This document shows, piece after piece, positions 8,696-17,649 of a stretch of 64,000 nt of DNA. The position numbers and the translations under genes are program-made. Under the pieces are notes generated by a model that had not been told where the DNA came from, did not search any database, and worked only from the letters and a program-made list of their open reading frames with translations. Each line of letters opens with the position of its first letter. Position 1 is the first letter of the stretch. The stretch is from Mycobacterium arosiense ATCC BAA-1401 = DSM 45069 (GTDB lineage: Bacteria; Actinomycetota; Actinomycetes; Mycobacteriales; Mycobacteriaceae). The stretch lies in assembly GCF_002086125.1 (NCBI RefSeq), contig NZ_MVHG01000004.1:124001-188000 (forward strand), read 5' to 3'.

Positions 8696-10281
8696 TCGTG
8701 CCCTTGCCCCTCATGCCGCCCACCTGCAGACCGTGGCGAGGGTGTCAACATCTGCTTCCACCCGTCGTCGCCGGCTGGGGTGGAATCGTTGACGTCGTAC
8801 CGCGTGCCGTCAGGTGCGACGACGATTCGACTTTGCGGGCTGTAGATCGCGTTTGGGCCACCCACCGGGCTATAGGCACACGGATTGGGTTGCTGCCCAT
8901 TGCATGTCACTGTTCCCTGGTGGGGCCGGGTCGCTGGATCACTTGTCGGAACGGGGGGTGGAGGTAGCTTGTCGGCCGGGGCCGGATTCGACCCACTGTT
9001 CACCGTCGGTGCGGGGATGACGAGGCCGGGCTTCACCGGCTGATCGCAGCGCGCGGCCGGTGCCGGGCAGGTGAGGGTCTGGTCCGGGTCGCCGTACCAG
9101 GGGTTAGTACCGGCGGGAACGTAGGGTTTGTTGCTGCGGCACTCACCAGGCGTGGCGGCTCTTTTGCCGGGCACGTCGGCGCACGGGTAGTTTCGTGCTC
9201 CCCGAACGCCATTGCCCTGGAAGTCTTGTGGGATCTTGCAATACAGACCCGACGGAACGGGCGCGCTGCTGATATCGGCCGGGGAACGCCATTGTGACGC
9301 TGGCAAGAAACCGGTTAGGCATGGTGGGGGCTGATTGAGCCCGCCTGTGGCAAAGACTGTCCTGGCAACTCGCGGATCGTACGTGGCGGACTGGCCGATC
9401 GACCCTAGTTGCGGGATGATCACCAAAACCGTTTCGACATTCGCATGGTAGCGCTTGAGCATGTCGAACACGACCTCCAGGTTCGCAAGTGTCTGCGGCA
9501 ACGCATCGCGGACATCGCTGAAGACGGCCTCAACCGCGTCGGCGGTCGGAGCGGCCTGCGTGAGGTCTCTCTTTAGCGCCTGATCCCGTTCGGCGCTTTG
9601 TGCGGCCAGATCATTCAGATTGGCGGCCCAACGTTGAATTTCGTTACCGGAGTCGACTTGGCTATCGAGGATCGGGGCGCTGCCGTCGATGATGTCGTCG
9701 ATTGAGCGCAAATTCTCATCAAGGTCGTGGCTCAATCCTTCGGTGGAGTCCACGAGTCGGCGCAGTGCAGAGCCTAATCCACCTACGGCTTGCGACGTTT
9801 CGTTCAGCAGCGAACTGATCTTGGGTGCCGGCAACATCGCCAGCGCGTGATTGGTGGCATCCAGTGCGGGACCAATTTCGGCTGGCACGGCGCCCTTGGT
9901 GATGGTTTGGCCGTCAGCCAGATAGCCTGCGGGCGTACCCGTGGAAACCAGGTCCAGGTATTGCTCACCGATCGCAGATACCGAATGAACATTGGCCGCA
10001 GCGTCCACCGGTATCTTGTAGCGGTCGTCGATGCTCATCGTCGCGCGCACGCCGTTTCTCGTCGGTTCAACGTCGGTGACCTTGCCGATCGTGATCCCTC
10101 GGTACGTGACGTTTGCCGTTCGATACAGTCCGCCCGACGCCGGCAGCTGCGCATACAACCTGTACTGTCCGATGCCCAACTGAGACGGCAAGCGCAGGTA
10201 GTACCAGCCCAACGTGACCAGCGCAACCAGCGTCAGCACGCTGAATACCCCCAGCTGTATACGAATGAACCGAGTGAGCAT
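8692..10281 (-). CDS. mceF: Mce family protein, MceF position
   Basis: A 529-residue protein with one N-terminal membrane helix (VFSVLTLVALVTLGWYYL), an MCE/MlaD domain (GGLYRTANVTYRGITIGKV) and a helical middle. The long proline-rich C-terminal tail contains many cysteines. Such proteins form the hexameric tunnel that carries lipids across the periplasm. It starts three bases after the mceE stop and its own stop overlaps yrbEA. Placement as F rests on its position and on the MceF-like N-terminus without a lipobox. The C-terminal third is low in complexity and likely disordered. Confidence 0.92.
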   Translation of the reverse strand: MLTRFIRIQLGVFSVLTLVALVTLGWYYLRLPSQLGIGQYRLYAQLPASGGLYRTANVTYRGITIGKVTDVEPTRNGVRATMSIDDRYKIPVDAAANVHSVSAIGEQYLDLVSTGTPAGYLADGQTITKGAVPAEIGPALDATNHALAMLPAPKISSLLNETSQAVGGLGSALRRLVDSTEGLSHDLDENLRSIDDIIDGSAPILDSQVDSGNEIQRWAANLNDLAAQSAERDQALKRDLTQAAPTADAVEAVFSDVRDALPQTLANLEVVFDMLKRYHANVETVLVIIPQLGSIGQSATYDPRVARTVFATGGLNQPPPCLTGFLPASQWRSPADISSAPVPSGLYCKIPQDFQGNGVRGARNYPCADVPGKRAATPGECRSNKPYVPAGTNPWYGDPDQTLTCPAPAARCDQPVKPGLVIPAPTVNSGSNPAPADKLPPPPVPTSDPATRPHQGTVTCNGQQPNPCAYSPVGGPNAIYSPQSRIVVAPDGTRYDVNDSTPAGDDGWKQMLTPSPRSAGGRHEGQGHE

Positions 10282-10284
10282 GCT

Positions 10285-11469
10285 CTATTCGCCACGCCTG
10301 ACGGGCGCGTCGGCAGGGTTTGGCGCGTACCGAATGTCGGGAATCATGGTGGCGGGGTCACGTCCCCATGACTGCTCTAATGCGCGCAACGCGCCCGAAA
10401 ATCGGGTTCCTGTCAGCATTCCGTTATCGAGGGTGCTGAGCGTCAAATCCAAGACACTCGAGACGTTGACGTAGTCGCCGCGCACCACCTTTTCAACATT
10501 ATCGATGTTAAACGGTTGGGCTAGAAACACTTTCAATGCGTCGATCACGTAGGGCGCCGCCCGGCTGAGCTGTTGGAGCGGACGCTGCAGCAATCTCAGG
10601 TTGGTTTGGAGGTCATCTCCCATGTCCTTTATCGCCTGGTCGACGTTGGCACTCAGCCGGCCGACTGCCTCGACAGCGTCGATGAAGAACCCTCGATTGT
10701 CGGCGAAATGCTTTGCCAGCGGCGGGAACTCGGTAAGCACGCGGTCAAGGGTCTCGTTTCGGTGCGCGACGATACTCACCAGCCGATCAGTGGAGTCGAT
10801 CACCCGGGTTATATCCTCCCGCTGCTTGTCAAGCTCGCGGGTGGTGGTGTCAAGCCGGCCGAGGAAATCACGGATTTGGCTAGCTCGGCCAGAAAGCAGG
10901 TTGTAGGCCTCGTTTTGGATGACCTCAAGGTTGGGGATGCCTCCACCGCGTAGGACCGTCGCAATACTTGCCAGCGTTCGCTCCACGGTGGGAAACGATG
11001 ACGTGCATTCATGGCTTGGCGGTGGGCAACCCGGGCTCTTCAGCGGGATCGTGGCGCCGTTCTGCAAGCGCCGCAGCGATGCGTTAGGCGGGGCTTTGAG
11101 CTCAACGTGTTGGCTGCCCAACAGACTGGTTTGCCCGATCATCGCCAGCGAATTTTCCGGCAGCTTCACATCCGATCGCAGGTTCAACGTCAAAGTCGGA
11201 ATCCAATCCTTCAGCTCGATGGCGCGCACGGTGCCGACGTAGACGTCGGCAACACGCACCCGACTGTTGACGTTGAGCGCCAGAACATTAGGAATTTGGA
11301 CATAGATCGTCATTCCACGGTCGCTGGCACTGCCAGGAAGCGGGACGTTAGCGATGCCCCGCCAGCTTCCGCACGAGGTCAACGCCACGGCGATCGCCAG
11401 CAATCTCACACCACGAACTACCACGCGTTTGAACCATGCCGCTGTTCTTGTTTCAACTGCGTACCGCAT
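10285..11469 (-). CDS. mceE: Mce lipoprotein, MceE position
   Basis: The start is ATG 11469 in a TAATG overlap with the mceD stop, giving 394 residues. The open frame extends 96 codons further upstream, but that part lies inside mceD. The N-terminus has a basic stretch, a hydrophobic segment and the lipobox ALTSC, so the mature protein is lipid-anchored, as MceE (LprK-like) proteins are. The MCE domain follows (NVNSRVRVADVYVGTVRAIE), then a long helical region. It belongs to the mceA-F operon and is predicted to be part of the periplasmic lipid tunnel. Confidence 0.93.
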   Translation of the reverse strand: MRYAVETRTAAWFKRVVVRGVRLLAIAVALTSCGSWRGIANVPLPGSASDRGMTIYVQIPNVLALNVNSRVRVADVYVGTVRAIELKDWIPTLTLNLRSDVKLPENSLAMIGQTSLLGSQHVELKAPPNASLRRLQNGATIPLKSPGCPPPSHECTSSFPTVERTLASIATVLRGGGIPNLEVIQNEAYNLLSGRASQIRDFLGRLDTTTRELDKQREDITRVIDSTDRLVSIVAHRNETLDRVLTEFPPLAKHFADNRGFFIDAVEAVGRLSANVDQAIKDMGDDLQTNLRLLQRPLQQLSRAAPYVIDALKVFLAQPFNIDNVEKVVRGDYVNVSSVLDLTLSTLDNGMLTGTRFSGALRALEQSWGRDPATMIPDIRYAPNPADAPVRRGE

Positions 11470-13004
11470 TAGCGCGCTCCTGGTCCTGTGGGCACCGGCG
11501 GTGGCGCGGGTGTTGGTGCCGTCGGTGGACTCCCGGCCGATGGTGAAGGGCTCGTTTGGTCGGCGGCGTTCGCCGGGTTCGGCGTTGCCGTCGGAGGCAC
11601 CGGCGAGCTGACATCCGCACCGGCCAAAAGCTCCGATAACGACTGCGGCGTGAGCATCTCGGTCGACGGCGCTTGAAGGTCCACGCCCTGCATGCCGGGC
11701 CCAAGGATCCAGCCCGGCTGGTGGTTGCCGTGGGAGAAGACCGTGTCTGGCGACCATACGCCTGGCACGGTCGTGTCCTTATACCCTGGCGGAGGTTGCA
11801 AGCGCGGCTCCGAGTATCGCACGTTTTGAGGCAGTGCGTTGGCCGTGCCGAACAGGTCCGCGCCGAACGGAAAATAGTTGAATTTCGTCGCGTCCAAGAC
11901 CGGCGCGAGGTATTGGGCACACAGTTCGGCCGATTCCTGGTATCCGAGCCGACTGGCAGCCTGAATCGAACTGCAGATGAATTGCAGCGGGTTGGCGAAG
12001 TTGGGAAAAGTCAGCAACGCGGCCGACGCGCCATGCGCGGGTTCGTATGTGTTAGCGGCGTTGACCGCCTGATTGGGCAGCACGTGCAGCACGGTCTCCA
12101 AACCGTCGCGTGGTTCTGGTTGCAGTAGCGCGTTGGTCGTTTCCGACAGATTGCTGATGTCGTGGGCCAGCGTCGAGCCGTTGTCGGTGATGAACTTCCG
12201 CGCGGCCGGCAGCAGACGATCGAGGGCTTGCAACGTGCGGCCGAATTCGTCATCGGAGTGAGTGAAAGCGTTGGTGAACTGAGCCAGGTCGCTGTTGAGT
12301 TCGACGAACTGCTGATCGTTTAGGCGTAGCGCGTTGACGAACCGCGCGAGGTTACGCACGACCGCGAAGATGTCGCCACGACCCTCGTTGACGGTTGTCA
12401 CCGCGTCCGCCAACGCAGTTAGCGTGTCGTTGATCTGCTTGCCCTTGCCCGCCAGGCCGTCGGAGAGCGATTCGATAACCTCCCCGAGTGGACCCTTCGG
12501 CCGTTGGGGTGTGGGCCCAAGTTCGGTGAGCAGTCGGCTGATCTGGTCGCGCAGGTCGTCCCACTCGACGGGCACTTGGGTTCGCTCGATCGGTATGACC
12601 GCTCCGTCCTTCAGTTCCGGACCGTTGTCATCGGGCGGCGAGAGCTGAATTTCACGTGAGGCCACCAGACTGGGGTTCACGATCGATGCGGCCGTACTGG
12701 CTGACACCGGGTGGCTGTTGCGGTAATGAAAGGTGACCTTCATCTGGTCACCGACCGGCTCGATTTTGTCGATCGTGCCGACCTGTACGCCCATGATCTG
12801 CACTTTGTCGCCGGGATACAGTGCGACGGCGGTTGGGAAGTACGCCACAACAGTGTTGTTCGTCAGCTTTTGGTAGATCTGGGAGCCGACCAGGGCAGCT
12901 GTCAGTGACAGTGACGTGGCGACGACGCCAATGAGGCCGATGGCGCGGGAGCGCCGAGAACCCTTGAACAGTCCGAGGTTTCGGATGTTGAGTAGCGTCG
13001 GCAC
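11469..13004 (-). CDS. mceD: Mce family protein, MceD position
   Basis: The start is taken as GTG 13004, three bases after the mceC stop, with GGAGG upstream. The open frame extends 94 codons further but overlaps mceC there. The result is 511 residues: an N-terminal membrane helix (IGLIGVVATSLSLTAALVG), an MCE domain (VALYPGDKVQIMGVQVGTID), a helical region and a Pro/Ala/Ser-rich tail (PTPAPPPVPTGPGAR). The tail is typical of MceD. It should assemble with the other Mce subunits in the lipid channel. Confidence 0.92.
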   Translation of the reverse strand: MPTLLNIRNLGLFKGSRRSRAIGLIGVVATSLSLTAALVGSQIYQKLTNNTVVAYFPTAVALYPGDKVQIMGVQVGTIDKIEPVGDQMKVTFHYRNSHPVSASTAASIVNPSLVASREIQLSPPDDNGPELKDGAVIPIERTQVPVEWDDLRDQISRLLTELGPTPQRPKGPLGEVIESLSDGLAGKGKQINDTLTALADAVTTVNEGRGDIFAVVRNLARFVNALRLNDQQFVELNSDLAQFTNAFTHSDDEFGRTLQALDRLLPAARKFITDNGSTLAHDISNLSETTNALLQPEPRDGLETVLHVLPNQAVNAANTYEPAHGASAALLTFPNFANPLQFICSSIQAASRLGYQESAELCAQYLAPVLDATKFNYFPFGADLFGTANALPQNVRYSEPRLQPPPGYKDTTVPGVWSPDTVFSHGNHQPGWILGPGMQGVDLQAPSTEMLTPQSLSELLAGADVSSPVPPTATPNPANAADQTSPSPSAGSPPTAPTPAPPPVPTGPGAR

Positions 13005-13006
13005 CT

Positions 13007-14485
13007 CTAGCTGCCTCCACTGTCGGCGGGGGTGGGCGCATCGAACGGCGCGATGCTGGGCGCTTGCGGACTCGATCCGAGGGGCGCGGTGCGCGCACCG
13101 GGCGGCGCCGGCGGTAGCGCCACCGGACTGCCAGGAACCGGTGGCGGCGGCTGGCCCGGAGCCGCGGCAATCCGGATGCCCGGGCTTGGCGGCAAGCCGC
13201 TGGGATTCGGTGCTGATGCCGCGACTTCCGGCGATCCAAACCCACCCAGAACAGACCCATACGGGCCTTGGTCCAGGTGCGCGCACGGCAATGGATCACC
13301 TGGCTCGGGCAGGCCATTTAGCGGTGGTGTATACGAACACGGGGATCCGGGGGGCAGGGCTGGCCCGGGGTGCTCCGCGGTGCCCTCCAAAGGAGCAGAT
13401 GCCGGTGGCGGTGCACCGTTGGGGAATCGAGTGCCGTTGGGATCAGGGAATCGGAACGCCGGCAAGCCGGCGCTGCGCCAGAACTGCTCCGGATCAATCC
13501 CACGCTTCTTGAACGCCGCGTCAATGAAGGGCTGCAACAGCTGGCCGGGCAACAGGTTAGCCAGCTGAACCTTGAAATACGGTCCCGATGCGAGAACCTC
13601 GCCCAACGCGGTACTGAACTTAGCGGTTGTGACTGTCGCGTCGGCCAGATCGGATTTGTGTTTATCCAGCTGATCGGTGATAACACGTAGCTGTTCGATC
13701 ACATGACGCAAGTTAGGGTTCTCACCGATAAACCCCGCGAGTTGATCGGAAACCCTCGACACATTCTCCAGCAGGTTCCGGACCGCTTCGCTTCGAGCGT
13801 TGAACGCTGCCAGCAATGTTCGCGAATTAACTAGCAGCTCATTGAACTGCTCGGCGCGGCTACCGAAAACCGCGGCAATTCTGTTCGCGTTGGCTACTAA
13901 CCGCCTGATGTCGCCATCGCGCTTAGCCACAGTGTCCGACAACCTTCGGACACCCTCGAGCGTCGCGCCGAGATGCGGTGAGGTTTGATCAACGGTCTCT
14001 GACAACACGTCCAGCGATCGCCGTACTGCGTCGAGATCCCAACCGGCGGTCGCCTTGGTGAGGTCGGTTAGCGCGTCTGATATCTGATAGGGCACGCTGG
14101 TCCGAGACAGTGGCAACACACCGTTTGCGCTTAATGGTTTGGCTCCGCGCGACTCGATCTCGAGATCTTTGCGTCCCAAAATGGTGTCGGTGCGGATCGC
14201 CGCCCGACTCTCGCTGCCAATACTCCTGGCTCCCAAGGAGAAGCCGACCAGTACGTCATGTTTTTCGAGTTCGGTCGATCGGACCACTCCCACGTCGATA
14301 CCGTCGATACGTACCTTGTCACCGGGCTTGAGGCCCGACGAGTTCGCAAACCGGCCGTAATAGGTCGGAGTGGCGAACAGCATCGGTACACCTGAAAACG
14401 ATTGCCCCACTGCGCTAATCAGCATCACGACGACCACACCCATCAACCCGAGTTTGAATCGGCGCGACGCTTGCAGCAATTTCAT
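13007..14485 (-). CDS. mceC: Mce family protein, MceC position
   Basis: ATG 14485 overlaps the mceB stop as ATGA; an ATG four codons upstream is possible but lies within mceB. The 492 residues have an N-terminal helix (LGLMGVVVVMLISAVGQ), the MCE domain (GLKPGDKVRIDGIDVGVV), a helical core and a long Pro/Gly-rich C-terminus (APPGARTAPLGSSPQ) like other MceC proteins. It is part of the same coupled operon. The disordered tail is presumed extracytoplasmic. Confidence 0.92.
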   Translation of the reverse strand: MKLLQASRRFKLGLMGVVVVMLISAVGQSFSGVPMLFATPTYYGRFANSSGLKPGDKVRIDGIDVGVVRSTELEKHDVLVGFSLGARSIGSESRAAIRTDTILGRKDLEIESRGAKPLSANGVLPLSRTSVPYQISDALTDLTKATAGWDLDAVRRSLDVLSETVDQTSPHLGATLEGVRRLSDTVAKRDGDIRRLVANANRIAAVFGSRAEQFNELLVNSRTLLAAFNARSEAVRNLLENVSRVSDQLAGFIGENPNLRHVIEQLRVITDQLDKHKSDLADATVTTAKFSTALGEVLASGPYFKVQLANLLPGQLLQPFIDAAFKKRGIDPEQFWRSAGLPAFRFPDPNGTRFPNGAPPPASAPLEGTAEHPGPALPPGSPCSYTPPLNGLPEPGDPLPCAHLDQGPYGSVLGGFGSPEVAASAPNPSGLPPSPGIRIAAAPGQPPPPVPGSPVALPPAPPGARTAPLGSSPQAPSIAPFDAPTPADSGGS

Positions 14486-15507
14486 TGCGGCGTGCACCTT
14501 CCCGTGGGCTGCGAAAAAAGCTTTACGGTGCGCACAGGCCCACCTGGCTGCAGGCCGTTAACTTTGATGCTCAGGTCACAGAAGTAATAGTTGAAGAAGT
14601 CGCCGTAGAGGCCGAGCCGCCCGATGAGCCGAAGCGCTTGCGGCCATTTCGTGAGAATGTGATCGAGGTCATCCTGCTTGTCGACCAGGGGCTGGTCGAT
14701 GATGTTGAGGTGCTCGATGGTCTGGTGCAGGGATTCCCGGTCATCGGCCAGCAGGTTGGCCACTGTTCCGGATGCAATACTGATGCCCGCGGTTGCGTCG
14801 GCCAGCGGATCGGCCCTGTCCTTCAACCCGGTAACGAGCCGCTCAAAGTTGTTGATGGTGGTGTCGAGTTCGGTCTGGTGTTTGACCGTGGTGTCCAGAA
14901 CCGTATTGAGGTTGTTTATGACTTCGCCTATCACCCGGTCACTACCGGCGATGTGTGAAGTCAGTTGTGCGGTCTGGTCAAGAATTTCGTTGATCGTTCC
15001 GCCCTGATCTTGGAAAACGGTAATCAGCGACGTGGCAAGAGTGTTCACCTTCTGTGGGTCCAACGCTCGAAACAGCGGCCGGAAACTTCCAATCAGCGCG
15101 TCCAGGTCTAAGGCAGGTTGGGTGTGCTCGATTGGGATCGTGTCGCCCGGTGAGAGCCGTTCTTGGCTGTCGCCGCGTTCTAGCTCGACATAGCGTTCGC
15201 CGATGAGGTTTAGGTAACGGATCGCCGCCGTAGTCCCTCGAAACAGCGGTAATGACCGCTCGACCTTGAAGGTGACGCGCACGCCCCCACCGTGATTGGG
15301 CGCCACGTCTGACACCTTGCCGACCTCTACCCCAGACGCGCGGACGAACTGGCCCGCGCGCAGACCGCTGGCGTTGCTGAATATGGCCGAGTACCTGTCG
15401 GTGCGGTCGAACCGCAATTGGCCGAAGACCACGATGATGATGCCGGTGAACAACAGCAGCACAAGTGAGCTGGCCCCGAGCTTGATAGCGGTCGTGTCGA
15501 TTTTCAT
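14482..15507 (-). CDS. mceB: Mce family protein, MceB position
   Basis: ATG 15507 overlaps the mceA stop as ATGA; an upstream in-frame start at 15543 would lie wholly inside mceA. The 341 residues comprise one N-terminal helix (SSLVLLLFTGIIIVVFGQL), an MCE domain (GLRAGQFVRASGVEVGKV, then YLNLIGERYVELERGD) and a helical C-terminus. Length and order fit MceB. Role: subunit of the periplasmic lipid-transfer tunnel. Confidence 0.93.
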   Translation of the reverse strand: MKIDTTAIKLGASSLVLLLFTGIIIVVFGQLRFDRTDRYSAIFSNASGLRAGQFVRASGVEVGKVSDVAPNHGGGVRVTFKVERSLPLFRGTTAAIRYLNLIGERYVELERGDSQERLSPGDTIPIEHTQPALDLDALIGSFRPLFRALDPQKVNTLATSLITVFQDQGGTINEILDQTAQLTSHIAGSDRVIGEVINNLNTVLDTTVKHQTELDTTINNFERLVTGLKDRADPLADATAGISIASGTVANLLADDRESLHQTIEHLNIIDQPLVDKQDDLDHILTKWPQALRLIGRLGLYGDFFNYYFCDLSIKVNGLQPGGPVRTVKLFSQPTGRCTPQ

Positions 15508-16697
15508 GGATTGATCGTGTTCTCTCCTATTTGGCGACCCCAAACGTATTCGCTCGCCAGAGGGTGCCCGAGCTGGAAGTGGTTATAGGGCGCGATGCTG
15601 GCGCCGGTGTCGGTGACCAGGTACGGCGTCGGCCACAGATCGCGACTTACCGGAGCCCAACAGCCAGGCTGCCCGCCCGGACCGCCGTGGGCGTTCATCC
15701 GCGGCAGGTTGTCCGGATAGACGTACGGAGCGTCTGTCCCGCCGAGTTCTATAGCCTGCGTGACCGAGTAGCCGTTCCCGCCGGCGATGGCCGCTGAGAT
15801 GGGTTGGATGTCGGCGTAATCGCGGATCGCGCAGAACAATTCAGGGCTGTAGTCATCGAGTAGTTGCGCAGTGGATATCAGGTCAGCCTGCCCGCGCACC
15901 AGATAGGGTCCGCCCCGCTGCACAATGTCTGCGCCGGTGTTTCCAAAGCCGATCCCGGCCCGCAACGCGGCATCCAGGTCGTTCTGCTGGGCGGTGAGGG
16001 TATGGGCCGTTTTGACGGCATTTTGCAAGAAAGCCCACAGGTCAGGAGACGCCTGAACGTACACGTCGGCAAGACCCGCCAGCCGCCACATGTCGTAACG
16101 GATTTGAGGCATCTTGGGATTCAAATCGTCGAGGACGGCGTGGGTATCGCCGATCGCCTTGCCCAACCGCGTGCCCTGCCCGTCCAGCGCCTGCGCGAGA
16201 GCCGACAGCGTCGCGTTCAATTTGACCGGATCGACCTTTTCGGCGAGCGACATGACGGTTTCGAACAGGGTATTGGCCTCGGTGGTGACCGACGACACGT
16301 CGATCACATCATCAGAAGAAAGATGTTGCGGAACTGGCCGTTTCGGCGAGCTGAACGCCACATACTTCGGGCCGAACACGGTGCTTGCCCTGATGTTCGC
16401 ATCCACGTTGGCCGGCATCACCTCGGTGTAACGCGGGTCGACATCCAAAGTCAGTCTGGCTTTGTATGCACCTTTTTGATCGATCAAAGCGACGTTCGTT
16501 ACTCGCCCGATGGTCACGCCGTTGTAGGTGACCTTCGAGCCGGGATCCATCGTGAGGCCGGCTCGCGCGGCGATCACCGTCAAGTAGGTTTTCGACACGA
16601 ATACGCCACGGAACTGAAACCACACCAGCCCCAGCACGATGCCCACCGCGACCAACCCGGCTATGCCGGCGCGTCGATACGGTGATTCGGGCAGCAT
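15504..16697 (-). CDS. mceA: Mce family protein, MceA position, first gene of the operon
   Basis: A 397-residue protein from ATG 16697. The N-terminal helix is AGLVAVGIVLGLVWFQFRGV. The MCE domain reads AGLTMDPGSKVTYNGVTIGR and the MceA-type follow-on ASTVFGPKYVAFSSP. The C-terminus is rich in Gly, Pro and aromatic residues. It is the first gene of an eight-gene coupled operon (A-B-C-D-E-F-yrbEA-yrbEB), preceded by about 950 bases of control DNA with no permease gene. This is the adhesin/invasin-like subunit in the older literature and now a lipid-import channel subunit. Which of the known mce clades (mce1-mce9) it belongs to needs a phylogeny. Confidence 0.93.
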   Translation of the reverse strand: MLPESPYRRAGIAGLVAVGIVLGLVWFQFRGVFVSKTYLTVIAARAGLTMDPGSKVTYNGVTIGRVTNVALIDQKGAYKARLTLDVDPRYTEVMPANVDANIRASTVFGPKYVAFSSPKRPVPQHLSSDDVIDVSSVTTEANTLFETVMSLAEKVDPVKLNATLSALAQALDGQGTRLGKAIGDTHAVLDDLNPKMPQIRYDMWRLAGLADVYVQASPDLWAFLQNAVKTAHTLTAQQNDLDAALRAGIGFGNTGADIVQRGGPYLVRGQADLISTAQLLDDYSPELFCAIRDYADIQPISAAIAGGNGYSVTQAIELGGTDAPYVYPDNLPRMNAHGGPGGQPGCWAPVSRDLWPTPYLVTDTGASIAPYNHFQLGHPLASEYVWGRQIGENTINP

Positions 16698-16984
16698 TGT
16701 CTAGTCCTCTATGCGGTACGCGAGGGCTGGTTTCGGTGGCCGGACGCGCCCGTGTGGTACGCGCGGCTACAGGAATCGGCGCGGCCCTCCACTAAACGGG
16801 CATACTGCTGACCCGGTGACCTAGGCGCTATAGCTGACCAGGCAGTAAGTTCGCCGCAGTGTGCCCCAAGCCCGGTTGCGCCCACAGCGACCCGGATACA
16901 GCCCGGTGCTTCAGCGACGAGCATGCACACAGCCAAAACCTCCCGCCGATCGAACTGCCCTTGCCCCATGAGGCCTGGTGTGAT

Positions 16985-16997
16985 GTCGGTTACTGAC
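16985..16997. promoter_or_regulatory. Operator candidate on the mceA side
   Basis: GTCGG-TTA-CTGAC differs by one base from the palindrome GTCAG-N3-CTGAC found at 17290, 20451 and 21473. It is the counterpart, in the aligned control regions, of the perfect site at 20451-20471, and it lies about 290 bases upstream of mceA. Confidence 0.45.
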
Positions 16998-17289
16998 GTG
17001 ACTGTAGCAGCGATAGCAGTGACTGTCATCAAAAATCGCGACATGGCCAGAGTGGCTGGCACCGCAAAGCTACCGCTCGACAGAGGAGCCCGTTTTCTAG
17101 TCACCGGGCGGATGCGAACGTCCGCTGTCGCGATGCCTTCGCCAGCGCTGAGCTCAGGCGGCCAAGGCACTGACCGGGGGCCACATCGCCGCCAGACCGG
17201 CACTTACCGCAGCGCACAAAAGGTTCTTTACGTCGACGATGTGCATCGGCCGGCCTGATGACAGAACGCGTCATATCTGTTATTTTGCC

Positions 17290-17302
17290 GTCAGTTGCTG
17301 AC
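17290..17302. promoter_or_regulatory. Operator candidate on the esterase side
   Basis: GTCAG-TTG-CTGAC is a perfect 5-bp inverted repeat. It occupies the same place as the 25-bp palindrome at 21473-21497 in the paralogous control region and lies about 350 bases before the esterase start. Confidence 0.5.
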
Positions 17303-17649
17303 ATCAGTTGCTGCCGTGGGTGATTCTGAGCTGCCCGGACGATCGATAACCCGCAAAGGAGCACGGCGACGACAGAAGAACCGCTTGAGCCCCGTCGATT
17401 CGGGAGCGAAAATGCGAGGCGCGCCCGGCGCGCAGGCCGTGACGGCGCCGCTCAGATCGGGCAGCACAGGCGCATTCGCCTAGCGAGTGTTTGGCGTCGG
17501 TAGGACGTGCAACGACAACGCATTCCATTGCCGCAGCCGAGCGACCTCTGGTGGAGAGGTAACCAATTAGCCAGACCAGCTGCCAAGTCAACGTGCCGCC
17601 CCCGGGTGGTGTGTCGGCCCCATCGATGAGACCAAGGAGCCAAGACAGC

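Larger units (their letters stand above)
16698..17649. promoter_or_regulatory. Bidirectional control region between mceA and the esterase; tetR-less copy of 20.3-21.56 kb
   Basis: No gene is seen in these 950 bases. The part from about 16725 to 17180 aligns by eye with 20300-20760, for example cacagccaaaacctcccg at 16927 and 20405, and gatgccttcgccagcg at 17140 and 20719. The part from about 17195 to 17365 aligns with 21390-21560, for example ctgagctgcccggacgatcg against ctgagctgcccagacggtcg. The tetR gene that separates those two segments in the other copy is absent here. Two palindromic operator candidates lie inside. From about 17366 to 17631 I see nothing recognisable. Confidence 0.65.
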
